Assembly: GCF_016863635.1 (NCBI RefSeq)
Contig: NZ_BOPG01000030.1
Location: 1 to 64,000 of the forward strand
Reading direction: 5' to 3'
Origin: Virgisporangium aurantiacum
Lineage (GTDB): Bacteria; Actinomycetota; Actinomycetes; Mycobacteriales; Micromonosporaceae
Length of the DNA: 64,000 bases
The notes beneath the pieces were generated by a model. The model saw only the letters and a list, made by a program, of their open reading frames with translations. It did no database searches and was not told where the DNA came from. The first letter of the stretch is position 1. Each line of letters starts with the position of its first letter. A program made the translations under genes and the position numbers. Shown piece after piece: positions 17,258 to 27,407 of the stretch.

Positions 17258-17695
17258 GTGAGCATGCAACTCATGGTCAAGGTCATCACGTGGTGCGTTG
17301 CCATCCTCGTGAGCCTGATGGTCGCGTCGGTCGTCTTCGTCGAGGGCTGGGAGCTGCCGCCCCGGTACGAGTGCGGCGGTGGTGACGCGTGCGTGGCGGG
17401 CAATCGTTACGACATCGACTGGGAGATCGTCAACTGGGAGCTGAAGCCCACCCGGATCGCCTGCTTCGAGCCCAATCCCGGGCGGAACAGCGTCATCGTC
17501 GGCCCCGGCGATGTCTGCGTGTCCGCCAGCGGCGAGCGTGAGGTGCGGGCCACGTACGAGGAGATGCGCGCTTCGATCCAGCGCCGTCGCGTTGCCAGTC
17601 TCGCCATCGTGGCCGCTGTCCTGGCGGTGACGCCCGCCATCGCGGTGTTCATCGCGGCGCGGCGGGCTCGTCGGCGGCCCGTCCGGGACCACTGA
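17258..17695 (+). CDS. Small bitopic membrane protein
   Basis: 145 residues with an N-terminal helix (ITWCVAILVSLMVASVVFV), a roughly 75-residue extracytoplasmic domain containing four cysteines, and a second helix (LAIVAAVLAVTPAIAVFIAA) with an Arg-rich cytoplasmic end. The cysteines lie in YECGGGDACVAG, RIACFEPN and GDVCVSA, suggesting two disulfides. The start is GTG at 17258 or ATG at 17264. No family is recognised. Confidence 0.6.
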   Translation: MSMQLMVKVITWCVAILVSLMVASVVFVEGWELPPRYECGGGDACVAGNRYDIDWEIVNWELKPTRIACFEPNPGRNSVIVGPGDVCVSASGEREVRATYEEMRASIQRRRVASLAIVAAVLAVTPAIAVFIAARRARRRPVRDH

Positions 17696-17711
17696 CGCGT
17701 CACGCCGGCAG

Positions 17712-18170
17712 CTACCCGTGCGCCGCGTGGAAGGATGCCATCGTCCGGGCGGGCTCCCAGAACGCCTTCATCGACGTCACCCGCCCGTCATCGTCGACGA
17801 CGTACACCATGATCAGCTCGGTGGTGGCGTGGCTGCCGTCGTCGAAGATCGCTTTTATCCGGCCGACGTTGGCGCAGCTGTTGCTGCCGGGGTTGGCAAA
17901 GGAGTCGGTGATGGTGAACTCGAACTTCGCGACCGCGGCGATCGCCTTCTCCCAGAACGCCGTGAGGCCCTCGTGCCCATGATGGCCGGCGCCCGCCGGG
18001 TCGAACATCGACGGCCCGACCGGATCCTCGAGCACGGCGTCCTCGGCGTACACGGCCAGCCACCCGGCAAGGTCGCCGTTCGCGACAGCCGAGTAGGAAC
18101 GCTGCGAGGCGGTGCGGGCCGGGTGGGGGTCGGTGGGGGCATTCCAGGTCACTGCGTCCGACGCGAACAT
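17712..18170 (-). CDS. SnoaL/NTF2-like family protein
   Basis: A 152-residue alpha+beta barrel protein of the SnoaL/ketosteroid-isomerase-like superfamily. It has an N-terminal helix leading to ANGDLAGWLAVYAEDAVLED, then DPAGAGHHGHEGLTAFWEKA, and strands ending TELIMVYVVDDDGRVTSMKAFWE. The family includes isomerases, cyclases and many binders, so the specific role cannot be named. It is convergent with the gene at 17258-17695, ending only 17 bp away. Confidence 0.82.
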   Translation of the reverse strand: MFASDAVTWNAPTDPHPARTASQRSYSAVANGDLAGWLAVYAEDAVLEDPVGPSMFDPAGAGHHGHEGLTAFWEKAIAAVAKFEFTITDSFANPGSNSCANVGRIKAIFDDGSHATTELIMVYVVDDDGRVTSMKAFWEPARTMASFHAAHG

Positions 18171-18225
18171 GCCGACGATCGTACGACGAAACTAGAACGT
18201 GTTCTACCTCGCCGCCTAGCGCCGG

Positions 18226-18510
18226 TCAGCCTGGGGTGTTCCGGATGAGGACGATCATGACCAGCCAGAACGCCAAGCCGAGGTAGCCGATGACCAGGCC
18301 GGTGACCGCAAGCCCGGCGCCGTCCTGCCCGTAGCGTCGGATCTGGACCAGTGCGACGTGTCCGACAATGATCGCCACCAGCGCGCCGCCCATGATCGCG
18401 AAGATGAACGACGCTACAGCCAGCTTGTTGGTTCCGCCGATGTGAGGATCAACCTGGCGCAGCGCAGGTGCTCTCGGCAGGTTGAGTGGGGCGCGATCAT
18501 CGGCGGACAC
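18226..18510 (-). CDS. DUF4190 membrane protein
   Basis: 94 residues. After a short polar N-terminus come the two membrane helices and linker typical of DUF4190: KLAVASFIFAIMGGALVAIIVGHVAL without the final residues of each, the connector QIRRYGQDGAGLAV, and GLVIGYLGLAFWLVMIVLI. Function unknown. The GTG start at 18510 lies 9 bp after the stop of a possible 43-residue ORF on the same strand. Confidence 0.8.
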   Translation of the reverse strand: MSADDRAPLNLPRAPALRQVDPHIGGTNKLAVASFIFAIMGGALVAIIVGHVALVQIRRYGQDGAGLAVTGLVIGYLGLAFWLVMIVLIRNTPG

Positions 18511-18519
18511 GGCAGCAGG

Positions 18520-18651
18520 CTACCGGAGCCGGCGCTGCGCTGCCTCGGCCATCGGGTCGGCGAGCCCGCGGCCGGCCTCACGGGCGATGTCGTGCAGGGT
18601 CGAGCGCCACCCCACACCCTTATCCGGTCGCCCGGTCCCGCGCACCAACAT
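18520..18651 (-). CDS. Possible 43-residue protein upstream of the DUF4190 gene
   Basis: A short ORF with a protein-like helical segment (STLHDIAREAGRGLADPMAE). It begins at an ATG preceded by a weak GGTGAAG and ends 9 bp before the DUF4190 start, so it could be co-transcribed with it. No homologue is recognised and chance is not excluded. Confidence 0.28.
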   Translation of the reverse strand: MLVRGTGRPDKGVGWRSTLHDIAREAGRGLADPMAEAAQRRLR

Positions 18652-18848
18652 GGGCAACTTCACCCAGTCGCCGGCTGTGTGTCGCTCGTAGCGTCCGACG
18701 GACCGACCAACCGGAAGAAGGGACCTGACAGCATGACGAAATCCTGGCGTACGCGCCTCACGGGCGTCCCGGCGACGACCGCCGCCACCCCACCGGATGG
18801 ACCGTCACCGCCCGGTCGACAGTTCCGCTCATCGGGATGGGAGGACAC
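18652..18848. other. Non-coding stretch with a 39-codon ORF of doubtful status
   Basis: A plus-strand ORF (18733-18852, starting MTKSWRTRLTGV) has GGGAC upstream of its ATG and overlaps the start of the broken ricin gene by ATGA. Its Pro/Ser-rich composition is not convincing. It could be a remnant of the same decayed gene's promoter region. Nothing else is seen. Confidence 0.4.
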
Positions 18849-19069
18849 ATGAAGCGCCTGTTCGTGGGGATCGTGCTGGCACTTTGCCGCCACGGCGACC
18901 GCACTGGTCACCGTCGGCGGCGGCAGGTACAACCTGATCAACCAGGCCTTCCCGGAGCAGTGCATGGACGTGCGCGACGGCGGGAACTTCAACGGTGCGG
19001 CGGTGCAGATCTGAGCTGCACCACCACGCGCGGCATGCAGCGGCGCAGGTCTGGCAGATCCGCCAGTAG
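18849..19069 (+). pseudogene. Broken RICIN-type secreted lectin remnant
   Basis: The start has a good ribosome site (GGAGGACAC then ATG) and a signal peptide beginning MKRLFVGIVLAL. One frameshift near 18885 moves the sequence into YNLINQAFPEQCMDVRDGGN, a typical ricin-trefoil repeat, which stops after GAAVQI. Lectin-like sequence resumes in another frame with a cysteine segment and ends AQVWQIRQ, the usual Q-x-W terminus. At least two frameshifts in about 220 bp show decay. It would have been a very short, single-domain lectin. Confidence 0.65.
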
Positions 19070-19088
19070 CGCGGATCCGCCAGTAGCG
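19057..19088. repeat. 15-bp direct repeat, 17-bp period
   Basis: GATCCGCCAGTAGCG occurs at 19057-19071 and 19074-19088, duplicating the stop codon region of the ricin remnant. It looks like slippage in decaying sequence. Confidence 0.7.
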
Positions 19089-19091
19089 AGG

Positions 19092-20081
19092 TCACCGACG
19101 GGACGGCCGCCCGGCCGTCCCGTCGTCGTCGGTGGGGGCGATCGACTGATCCCGCTGTGTGATTGCTTCGACGCCCGGCGGTAGGCCGCCGCCGTGGAGT
19201 TGGGCGATGAGTGTGTCCCGTAGCGCTTGGGCGCTGTGGGGGAGGGCGAGGTCGCGGCGGTGGGCGAGGGCGATCGTGCGTCGCAGGCCGGGTGCGGTGA
19301 ACGGGGTGATGTGGAGGCGGGGTCGGCCGGCGACGACGATGCCGGGGACGACGGCGGCGCCGAGGCCGGCTTCGACGAGGCTCAGGACGGCGTCCATCTC
19401 ACCGCCCTCGACGGAGAAGGTCGGGGTGAAGCCGGCTTGGCGGCAGGCGTCGAGGGTCGCGTCGCGCAGGTCGTATCCGGTTCGGAACATGACCAGCGGG
19501 TGGTCGGCCAGGTCGGCGATCCGGATGGTGGTTCCGACGCCCGGCAACGGGCCGAGGGAGGCGACGACGAGATTCTCGCGGAGCAGGGGCTCGGCGGTCA
19601 GGCCGGCGTCGTCGACATCGGGGCCGGCGTTCGGCAGGACGACGACGGCCAGGTCGAGGGCGCCGCGGGCGAGGTCGCGGACGAGGTCCTGTGAGCCGCT
19701 CTCCTCGATGTGGAGTTCGACGCCGGGGTGGTCGGTGTGGAAGCGGCGCAACAGCGGCGGGACGAGTGAGACGCAGAGGCTGGGCGTTGCGCCGAGCCGG
19801 ATGCGGCCGCGGCGCAGGCCGATGAGGTTCTGCACCTCGCGGTGGGCGCTGTCGACGTCGGCGAGGATGCGGGTGGCGATCGGGAGCAGCACCTCGCCGG
19901 CCGGGGTGAGGGTGACGGCGTTCCCCCGTTCGAACAGGGTGGTGCCGAGTTCGGCTTCGAGGGTGTGGATCTGCTTGCTGAGTGACGGCTGGGTGATACC
20001 GACGCGGTCGGCCGCCTGGGTGAAGTGCCGCAGTTCGGCGACGGCCACGAACGACCGCAGCGGTGGGATCTGCAGGGCCAT
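19092..20081 (-). CDS. LysR-family transcriptional regulator
   Basis: 329 residues. The N-terminal winged HTH is textbook: LRSFVAVAELRHFTQAADRV, ITQPSLSKQIHTLEAELG and TLFERG, followed by the linker helix and a two-lobed effector domain (RIRLGATPSLCVSLVPPLLR onward). The C-terminal 25 residues are polar and probably disordered. It is divergent from the sdhCAB operon with a 71-bp gap containing two palindromes, so it most likely controls succinate dehydrogenase in response to a metabolite. Such LysR-sdh pairs recur in actinobacteria. Confidence 0.93.
   Translation of the reverse strand: MALQIPPLRSFVAVAELRHFTQAADRVGITQPSLSKQIHTLEAELGTTLFERGNAVTLTPAGEVLLPIATRILADVDSAHREVQNLIGLRRGRIRLGATPSLCVSLVPPLLRRFHTDHPGVELHIEESGSQDLVRDLARGALDLAVVVLPNAGPDVDDAGLTAEPLLRENLVVASLGPLPGVGTTIRIADLADHPLVMFRTGYDLRDATLDACRQAGFTPTFSVEGGEMDAVLSLVEAGLGAAVVPGIVVAGRPRLHITPFTAPGLRRTIALAHRRDLALPHSAQALRDTLIAQLHGGGLPPGVEAITQRDQSIAPTDDDGTAGRPSRR
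19096..19125. terminator. Strong GC hairpin at the end of the LysR gene
   Basis: A perfect 14-bp stem, CGACGGGACGGCCG with CGGCCGTCCCGTCG, has a 2-nt nominal loop and overlaps the last codons of the LysR gene. No T-run follows on either strand. It could end transcription from both sides. Confidence 0.5.
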
Positions 20082-20122
20082 AGCCTAAGGCTATCGAGAC
20101 CGCGTCCAACATGCATTGGACG
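20080..20122. promoter_or_regulatory. Two inverted repeats in the LysR/sdhC divergent region
   Basis: The first, ATAGCCT-A-AGGCTAT (20080-20094), overlaps the LysR start codon. The second, CGTCCAA with TTGGACG around 6 bp (20103-20122), lies 31 bp upstream of sdhC. Their positions fit LysR autoregulation and sdh control; binding is inferred. Confidence 0.55.
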
Positions 20123-20152
20123 AATCGCGAAAACGTTCCTACCGTCGCAGGA

Positions 20153-20832
20153 ATGGCCCTCCCGACGCTCGCCGACCGCGCCGCGCCCCTGCGCAGCTCG
20201 GTCGGCTTGAAGATCATCATGGCGGTGACCGGCGTCCTGCTCGTGCTGTTCCTGGTCGCACACATGGTCGGCAATCTCAAGATCTTCTTCGGGGCGTCCT
20301 CGTTCGACCACTACGCCCACTGGCTGCGGACCATCGGCGTGCCCGTGCTGCCCGCCTCCGCGTTCCTGTGGATCCAGCGCGCCGGCCTCCTCGTCGCGAT
20401 CGGCGGGCACATCTGGTCGGCCGGCGTGCTGACCGTGCGGGCGCGGAAGGCGCGGCCGGTGCGGTACGCCCACCGGCAGCCGGTGCAGGGCAGCTACGCG
20501 GCGCGCACCATGCGCTGGGGTGGTGTGATCGTCGGCCTGTTCGTGGTCTACCACGTTCTGGACCTGACCACCGGCACGCTGAACCCGATCGGTGACCCGT
20601 CCCGGCCGTACGCGAACGTCGTCGCCGACTTCGCGCCGCAGCGGTGGCCGGTGACGCTGCTGTACACGCTGGCGGTCGTCGCGGTCGGTTCCCATCTGGC
20701 CCACGGCATCGCCAGCGCCGTCCGCACGCTCGGCGGACGGCGCAGCGCCCGCGGCATCGCCGGCACCGTCTCGGTCCTGTTGTGCGCCGGCTTCCTGTCC
20801 GTGCCGTTCGCGGTCCTCACCGGATTGGTGAC

Positions 20833-20836
<4 letters not shown>
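20153..20836 (+). CDS. sdhC: Succinate dehydrogenase cytochrome b subunit
   Basis: 227 residues with about five transmembrane helices, as in the Bacillus-type b558 subunit that anchors a three-subunit enzyme. The first helix is LKIIMAVTGVLLVLFLVAHM. Candidate haem-ligand histidines lie in VAHMVGNL, in VAIGGHIW and in VVYHVLDL, and one more in GSHLAHGI. The ATG at 20153 follows GCAGGA. The gene overlaps sdhA by ATGA. It passes electrons from the FeS subunit to menaquinone in the membrane. Confidence 0.92.
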
Positions 20837-22757
<1,921 letters not shown>

Positions 22758-22761
<4 letters not shown>

Positions 22762-23501
22762 ACCTGACCCTGCGCGTCTGGCGTCAGAAAGGCCCCCACG
22801 ACAAAGGCCGCATGGTGTCCTACCGGGTCCCCGACGCCACGCCCGACATGTCGTTCCTGGAACTGCTCGACACGGTCAACGAGCGGCTGATCCTCGACGG
22901 CGAGGAACCGATCGCCTTCGACCACGACTGCCGCGAAGGAATCTGCGGCGCCTGCGGCATGGTCATCAACGGCGTGGCCCACGGCCCGCAGAAGGCCACC
23001 ACCGCCTGCCAACTCCACCTCCGGCAGTTCAACGACGGCGACACCATCGACGTCGAACCCTGGCGGGCCCGGGCCTTCCCCGTCGTCAAGGACCTCGTCG
23101 TCGACCGCGGCGCGTTCGACCGCATCATCCAGGCCGGCGGCTTCATCTCCGCACCGACCGGCTCCGCCCCCGACGCCCACGCCACCCCGGTACCGAAAGC
23201 CGACGCCGACACCGCGTTCGAATCGGCCGCCTGCATCGGCTGCGGAGCCTGCGTTGCGGCCTGCCCGAACGGCTCCGCCATGCTGTTCACCGCCGCGAAG
23301 ATCTCCCACCTCGGTCACCTGCCCCAGGGCCAGCCCGAACGGTCCACCCGCGTCCTCACCATGATCAAAGCCCACGACGCCGAAGGATTCGGCGGCTGCA
23401 CCAACACCGGCGAATGCACCGCTGTGTGCCCCAAAGGAATCCCGCTATCGGCAATCGCGGACCTCAACCGCGACTTCCGCAAAGCCGCCCGCTCGTCCTG
23501 A
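22758..23501 (+). CDS. sdhB: Succinate dehydrogenase/fumarate reductase iron-sulfur subunit
   Basis: 247 residues with all three cluster motifs in order: the [2Fe-2S] set CREGICGACG with a later TTACQLH-type cysteine, the [4Fe-4S] set CIGCGACVAACP, and the third set CTNTGECTAVCPKGIP. It begins at a GTG overlapping the sdhA stop. It carries electrons from FAD to the membrane subunit. Its last 57 bp overlap the 3' end of the convergent MFS gene, an unusual arrangement discussed under findings. Confidence 0.95.
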
Positions 23502-24908
23502 GCCACCACGTGCCTCGGCGCCCGATCGCTGCGTAGCCTCAGTCGTACGACCGGGCCAGGTTCCTGCCGGTCGCAGCCCGAGCCAGACGAGTACCACGCT
23601 GGCGAGCGTCACGGCGACGTTGACACCGAGGGCGAGGTGGATTCCGGTCAGCTCGGCGCTTTGCGTCGCGGCGATCGCGCTCAGGATCGGGATGCCGATG
23701 GTGATGGCCACCTGCTGGGTCATCGCCGTCAAGCCGGTGGCAAGGCCCTGCTCCTCGTCCGGTAGGCCCGAGGTGCCGGTCACGGTGTATGCCACGATCG
23801 ATGCCACGTGCCCGAAGAACCCGATGAACAACGCCGGGATCAGGATCGTGAGTGCCAGCCGATCGGCGCCGAGGAACATCAGCGGAATAGTCGCCAGGCC
23901 CTGCACCGACATGCCGACGGTCAGGACCTTGCGGTTGCCGAATCGGCCGAGCAGGCGGCCGGCGATGACACCGGCGGCGACGGCCGCCAGCCCCGGCACG
24001 CCGAAGATCAGACCGGTGGCCAGCGCGGAGAAGCCCAGGATCTGCTGGAGGTAGAGCGTCATCAGGAAGATCATCGCGGGCTCCATCGTGAAGATGACGA
24101 GCCCGGCGTAGTTGCCCCACTTCACGGTGGGCCGCTTGAGGATGCGCACGGGAGCGAGGGGCATCGCCGTCCGCAGCTCGATCACCCAGAACGTGGCCAG
24201 AAGCAACACACCGACGACGGCCGCGGCGACGTTCGTTTCGATGACCCCGTAGACGAGGGCCAGCAGCCCACCGGTGACGGTCACCGCGCCGGGCAGGTCC
24301 AGCTTGACCCGGTCGGGCGTCCTGCTCTCGCTGATGAGGAACGGCGCGAGCAGCAGGATCAGCGCCGCCACCGGGACGTTGATGAAGAACGCGGCCCGCC
24401 AGCTCAGCAGGCTGACGAGGGTGCCGCCGACGAGTGCCCCGACGGTGAAGCCACCGGAGAGGATCGCGCCGTTGAGGCCGAGGACCCGGTCGCGGGTGGG
24501 GCCTTCGGCGAAGGTGGTGGTGAGCATCGACATCGCCGCGGGGATCGTCATCGCGGTGGCGATGCCCTGGAGGGCGCGAGCCGCCAGGAGCATCTGCGGG
24601 TTGGTGGCCAGGCCGCCGAGCAGGGATGCCGCGGCCAACAGGACCATCGCGCTGAGGAACAGCCTGCGCCGGCCGAACAGGTCGGCCAGCCGGCCGAACA
24701 GGAGCGTGAAACCGGCCGCGGGCAACGCGTACGCAGAGGTGATCCAGGGCAGCCCGGCGGCGTCCAGGCCGACGCCCGCACCGACCTCCGGCAGGGCGAC
24801 GTTCAGGATCGAGAAATCGACGGACAGCATGAATCCCGCGCCGAGCAGGACGAACAGGATCAACCGCTGTCTGCCGCTGAACCGTCGGGACGAATCGAGG
24901 ATTGCCAT
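23445..24908 (-). CDS. MFS transporter, DHA2-type drug efflux family
   Basis: 487 residues with about 14 hydrophobic segments. Motif A appears as FGRLADLFGRRRLF, and the DHA2 motif C region as GAILSGGFTVGALVGG. The family exports drugs or other small molecules by proton antiport. The final 40 residues after GLRPAG are Gly/Arg/Glu-rich and overlap sdhB, so the original stop may have been nearer 23560 and the present end extended by a small indel. The ATG at 24908 follows AGGGAGA. Two palindromes directly upstream suggest a TetR- or MarR-type repressor, but none is adjacent. Confidence 0.88.
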   Translation of the reverse strand: MAILDSSRRFSGRQRLILFVLLGAGFMLSVDFSILNVALPEVGAGVGLDAAGLPWITSAYALPAAGFTLLFGRLADLFGRRRLFLSAMVLLAAASLLGGLATNPQMLLAARALQGIATAMTIPAAMSMLTTTFAEGPTRDRVLGLNGAILSGGFTVGALVGGTLVSLLSWRAAFFINVPVAALILLLAPFLISESRTPDRVKLDLPGAVTVTGGLLALVYGVIETNVAAAVVGVLLLATFWVIELRTAMPLAPVRILKRPTVKWGNYAGLVIFTMEPAMIFLMTLYLQQILGFSALATGLIFGVPGLAAVAAGVIAGRLLGRFGNRKVLTVGMSVQGLATIPLMFLGADRLALTILIPALFIGFFGHVASIVAYTVTGTSGLPDEEQGLATGLTAMTQQVAITIGIPILSAIAATQSAELTGIHLALGVNVAVTLASVVLVWLGLRPAGTWPGRTTEATQRSGAEARGGSGRAGGFAEVAVEVRDCR

Positions 24909-24919
24909 GCCAGTCTCCC

Positions 24920-24943
24920 TATAGCAACCATTGGGTTGCTATA
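24920..24943. promoter_or_regulatory. Operator-like palindrome 1 of the MFS gene
   Basis: Perfect 10-bp arms TATAGCAACC and GGTTGCTATA are separated by ATTG, 12 bp before the MFS start and next to its ribosome site. Binding here would block expression. Confidence 0.65.
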
Positions 24944-24951
24944 GAGCTTAT

Positions 24952-24969
24952 CGCAACTGATCGGTTGCG
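24952..24969. promoter_or_regulatory. Operator-like palindrome 2 of the MFS gene
   Basis: CGCAAC and GTTGCG flank a 6-bp spacer. It shares the GCAAC/GTTGC core with palindrome 1, with centres 29 bp apart, consistent with two sites for one repressor. Confidence 0.5.
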
Positions 24970-25012
24970 TCTCCGGTGACGCTCGACACGCGCCGAGGCA
25001 CGGCCGTTCGCG

Positions 25013-26245
25013 TCAGCGGGTGCGCCGGGCGAGCCATCCGGCCATCGCGCGGACGCCGTGACCGATGGCGCGCTCGTCGGGCGTGAACGTGCCGAGGTGC
25101 GGGAGGCTGGTTTCGATGCCGGCACCCGGCGCGCGGACGCCGAGGATGGCGTAGGTGCCGGGAAGCCGGTCGAGGAACAGCGCGAAGTCCTCGCCCTTGA
25201 ACGGGAACGCGGCGTGCAGGGTGGCTGTCCGGTCGCCGCCGAGGTACCGCCGGAGTTCGAGGCTTTCCCGCTCGGGGCAGACCATGGCCGGGAACGGCTC
25301 GTCCGGGAATGCGACCGTTGCCCCGTACGAGCTCGCGAGCCGGCGGATGTCGGCGCGGACCGCGACGTACCGCTCCTGCGGCCAACAACGGTAGGAGACC
25401 TGCACTTCGGCGCCGGAAGCCGTCGCCTGCTGGACGTAGACGAACTCGGCGAGTGGCCCGCCCGGAATCTGGAGGTCGACCAGGAGCTGTTCGATGTCGG
25501 CGGGGTTTGCGGGTGGGGCCACCGTGCCGAGGCTGCGGATATCGGCGGCGAGCTGTTGGGCGTGCGATGGCGCGTCGGCGCCGGTGAGCGTGGCGGTGCC
25601 GCGGTCGATGCCGGGCTGGCCGAACCCCGGCATCACGGCGAACTGACCGACCGGCACGGGCCCGCAGTGCAGGGCATGGATCTCCACCGGGCGGGCGTGG
25701 CGGAACATCCCGTCGGCGAGCATCGCCGCGGCACCGCTGAGGTCCTCCTCGGCCGGTTGGAAGACGAACATCACCGTGCCGGCGAGCCGGTGCCGCAGCC
25801 GGGCCAGGACCTGCGCGACACCCACACCGACCGTGGTGTGTACGTCATGGCCGCAGACGTGCGCCGGTAGCGTACCGCCACCGACCTGGTCTTCCGGGGG
25901 CACGGCGTCCATGTCGGCCCGGTAGGCGACCGTTCGCCCCGGGCGGGCGCCGGTGAGGAGCCCGACCACCCCGTGCCCGCCGACGCCCGTGGTGACGGCC
26001 AGACCGGCCGCGCGCAACCGGTGCGCCACCAACGCGGCGGTCCGCCGTTCCTGGCCCGCGGTCTCGGGATGCTGGTGGATGTCACGGCGCAGGTTGATCA
26101 GGTCGCGGTCGAGCCGGGATGCCACGGCGTCCACCGTGTCCACTGCGTCGTCGGCGGCGTGCGCGGCCGGCGACGGCGCGAGGGCGGCTCCCGCGACCCC
26201 GACGGCGGCACCGAGCACGGCACGGCGGCTGGCCAAGTTCCTCAT
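25013..26245 (-). CDS. M20-family amidohydrolase with Tat signal
   Basis: 410 residues. The N-terminus has a twin-arginine signal (LASRRAVLGAAVGVAGAALA, cleavage near AAHA), so a folded metalloenzyme is exported. The M20 core shows DLINLRRDIHQHPE, the metal residues in VAYRADMDAVP and HVCGHDVHT, the catalytic FQPAEED and ALHCGP, and the late PHLGTF. Relatives act as carboxypeptidases, hippurate/aminoacylases or N-acyl amidases; the exact substrate is open. The ATG at 26245 is chosen because it immediately precedes the Tat motif; the upstream frame is unconvincing. Divergent from the hydrolase at 26424. Confidence 0.88.
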   Translation of the reverse strand: MRNLASRRAVLGAAVGVAGAALAPSPAAHAADDAVDTVDAVASRLDRDLINLRRDIHQHPETAGQERRTAALVAHRLRAAGLAVTTGVGGHGVVGLLTGARPGRTVAYRADMDAVPPEDQVGGGTLPAHVCGHDVHTTVGVGVAQVLARLRHRLAGTVMFVFQPAEEDLSGAAAMLADGMFRHARPVEIHALHCGPVPVGQFAVMPGFGQPGIDRGTATLTGADAPSHAQQLAADIRSLGTVAPPANPADIEQLLVDLQIPGGPLAEFVYVQQATASGAEVQVSYRCWPQERYVAVRADIRRLASSYGATVAFPDEPFPAMVCPERESLELRRYLGGDRTATLHAAFPFKGEDFALFLDRLPGTYAILGVRAPGAGIETSLPHLGTFTPDERAIGHGVRAMAGWLARRTR

Positions 26246-26423
26246 GGTTTCCGAGCCTGTCGCACCCGGCCACCACGACGCACTGCGGTCAGCCACCCTT
26301 TCCGTCCTCCGGCCAGCCCTACCCGGGAACGAACTTCCAGCCTCCGCCGGCCCGGCGACGACCGCGGCCGCCGGGTAGGGCCGCCGGTGGGTAGGGTCGT
26401 CGGGATCCTGGGAGGGAATCAGC

Positions 26424-27317
26424 GTGGGTGACGGGTACCGGGTGCGGGTCAATGGTGTGGACCTGTTCGTCCGCCGCCGCGGTGATCCGGCGCTGCCACC
26501 GCTGATCGTGGTACACGGGGGACCGACGTGGGATCACTCGTATCTGACGCCGGCGGTCGAGCGGCTCAGCGACGTGGCCCACGTGGTCATGTTCGACCTG
26601 CGCGGGTGCGGACGCAGCATCCGCGTCCGGCCGCTGGGCACTCTCGCGGTCGACGGCCTGCGGCCGCACCTGTTGGCCGATGACGTCGCCGGGCTCGTCG
26701 ACCACGTGGGTGCGGAGCGGGCCGACGTGCTCGGCTTCTCCTACGGCGGGATGATCGCCATGCGCACGGTGGATCGACATCCGGACCGGGTGCGACGGCT
26801 GATCCTGGCCTCGACCACGGCGTACCGCGGCGGCTGGTCGGCCGAACTGGACGCCGATCCGGAGTACCACCGCCGCCGTGACCTGCGCGAACCGGTACGG
26901 TTCGACGATCCCGCCCTGGTCGGCCCGAACGCACCCGACGGCGCGCTCAGTCGTGCGATGGCCCATGCGAGCGCTCCCCGAGACGTGTGGCGGCTGGACC
27001 GGCTCGGCGACTGGGACCGCGTCCTCGACGCGGTCCGGTTCTCCAGCGACTGGAACGCGCCGTTCCTGGCCGGCGACCTACCACCGGCCGCACCCGACGA
27101 TCCGCCCGAGGTGCTACGCCGCTGGGGCGGACCTGTTCTCATCGCCCACGGCGTCCACGACATGACCTTTCCCCGAAGCCTGGCCGACCGGCTTCACGCC
27201 GAGGTTCCGGGCAGCGTCCTGGCTCCCATTTCCGACGCCGCGCACATGGCCCACTTCGACAACCCCGCCGCATGGCTGACCGCCATCCGCACCTTCCTGA
27301 CGAGCCCGGGCCACTGA
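26424..27317 (+). CDS. Alpha/beta hydrolase (proline iminopeptidase-like)
   Basis: 297 residues of the alpha/beta-hydrolase fold. The oxyanion motif is VVHGGPTWDHSYL, the strand/turn FDLRGCGRS follows, and the nucleophile elbow is LGFSYGGM. The acid is likely the Asp in IAHGVHDMTFP and the base the His in DAAHMAHFDN. HGGP plus DLRGCGRS is common in proline iminopeptidases but also in other esterases. The GTG start at 26424 has GGGAGGGA upstream. Confidence 0.88.
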   Translation: MGDGYRVRVNGVDLFVRRRGDPALPPLIVVHGGPTWDHSYLTPAVERLSDVAHVVMFDLRGCGRSIRVRPLGTLAVDGLRPHLLADDVAGLVDHVGAERADVLGFSYGGMIAMRTVDRHPDRVRRLILASTTAYRGGWSAELDADPEYHRRRDLREPVRFDDPALVGPNAPDGALSRAMAHASAPRDVWRLDRLGDWDRVLDAVRFSSDWNAPFLAGDLPPAAPDDPPEVLRRWGGPVLIAHGVHDMTFPRSLADRLHAEVPGSVLAPISDAAHMAHFDNPAAWLTAIRTFLTSPGH

Positions 27318-27407
27318 TCGGTGGGCGGCGCGACGCGTCGATATGCTTCCATGGATACGTTGATCAATTGGCGTGCCTTCGGCGCGCCACGAGACCACGG
27401 GGGATCA

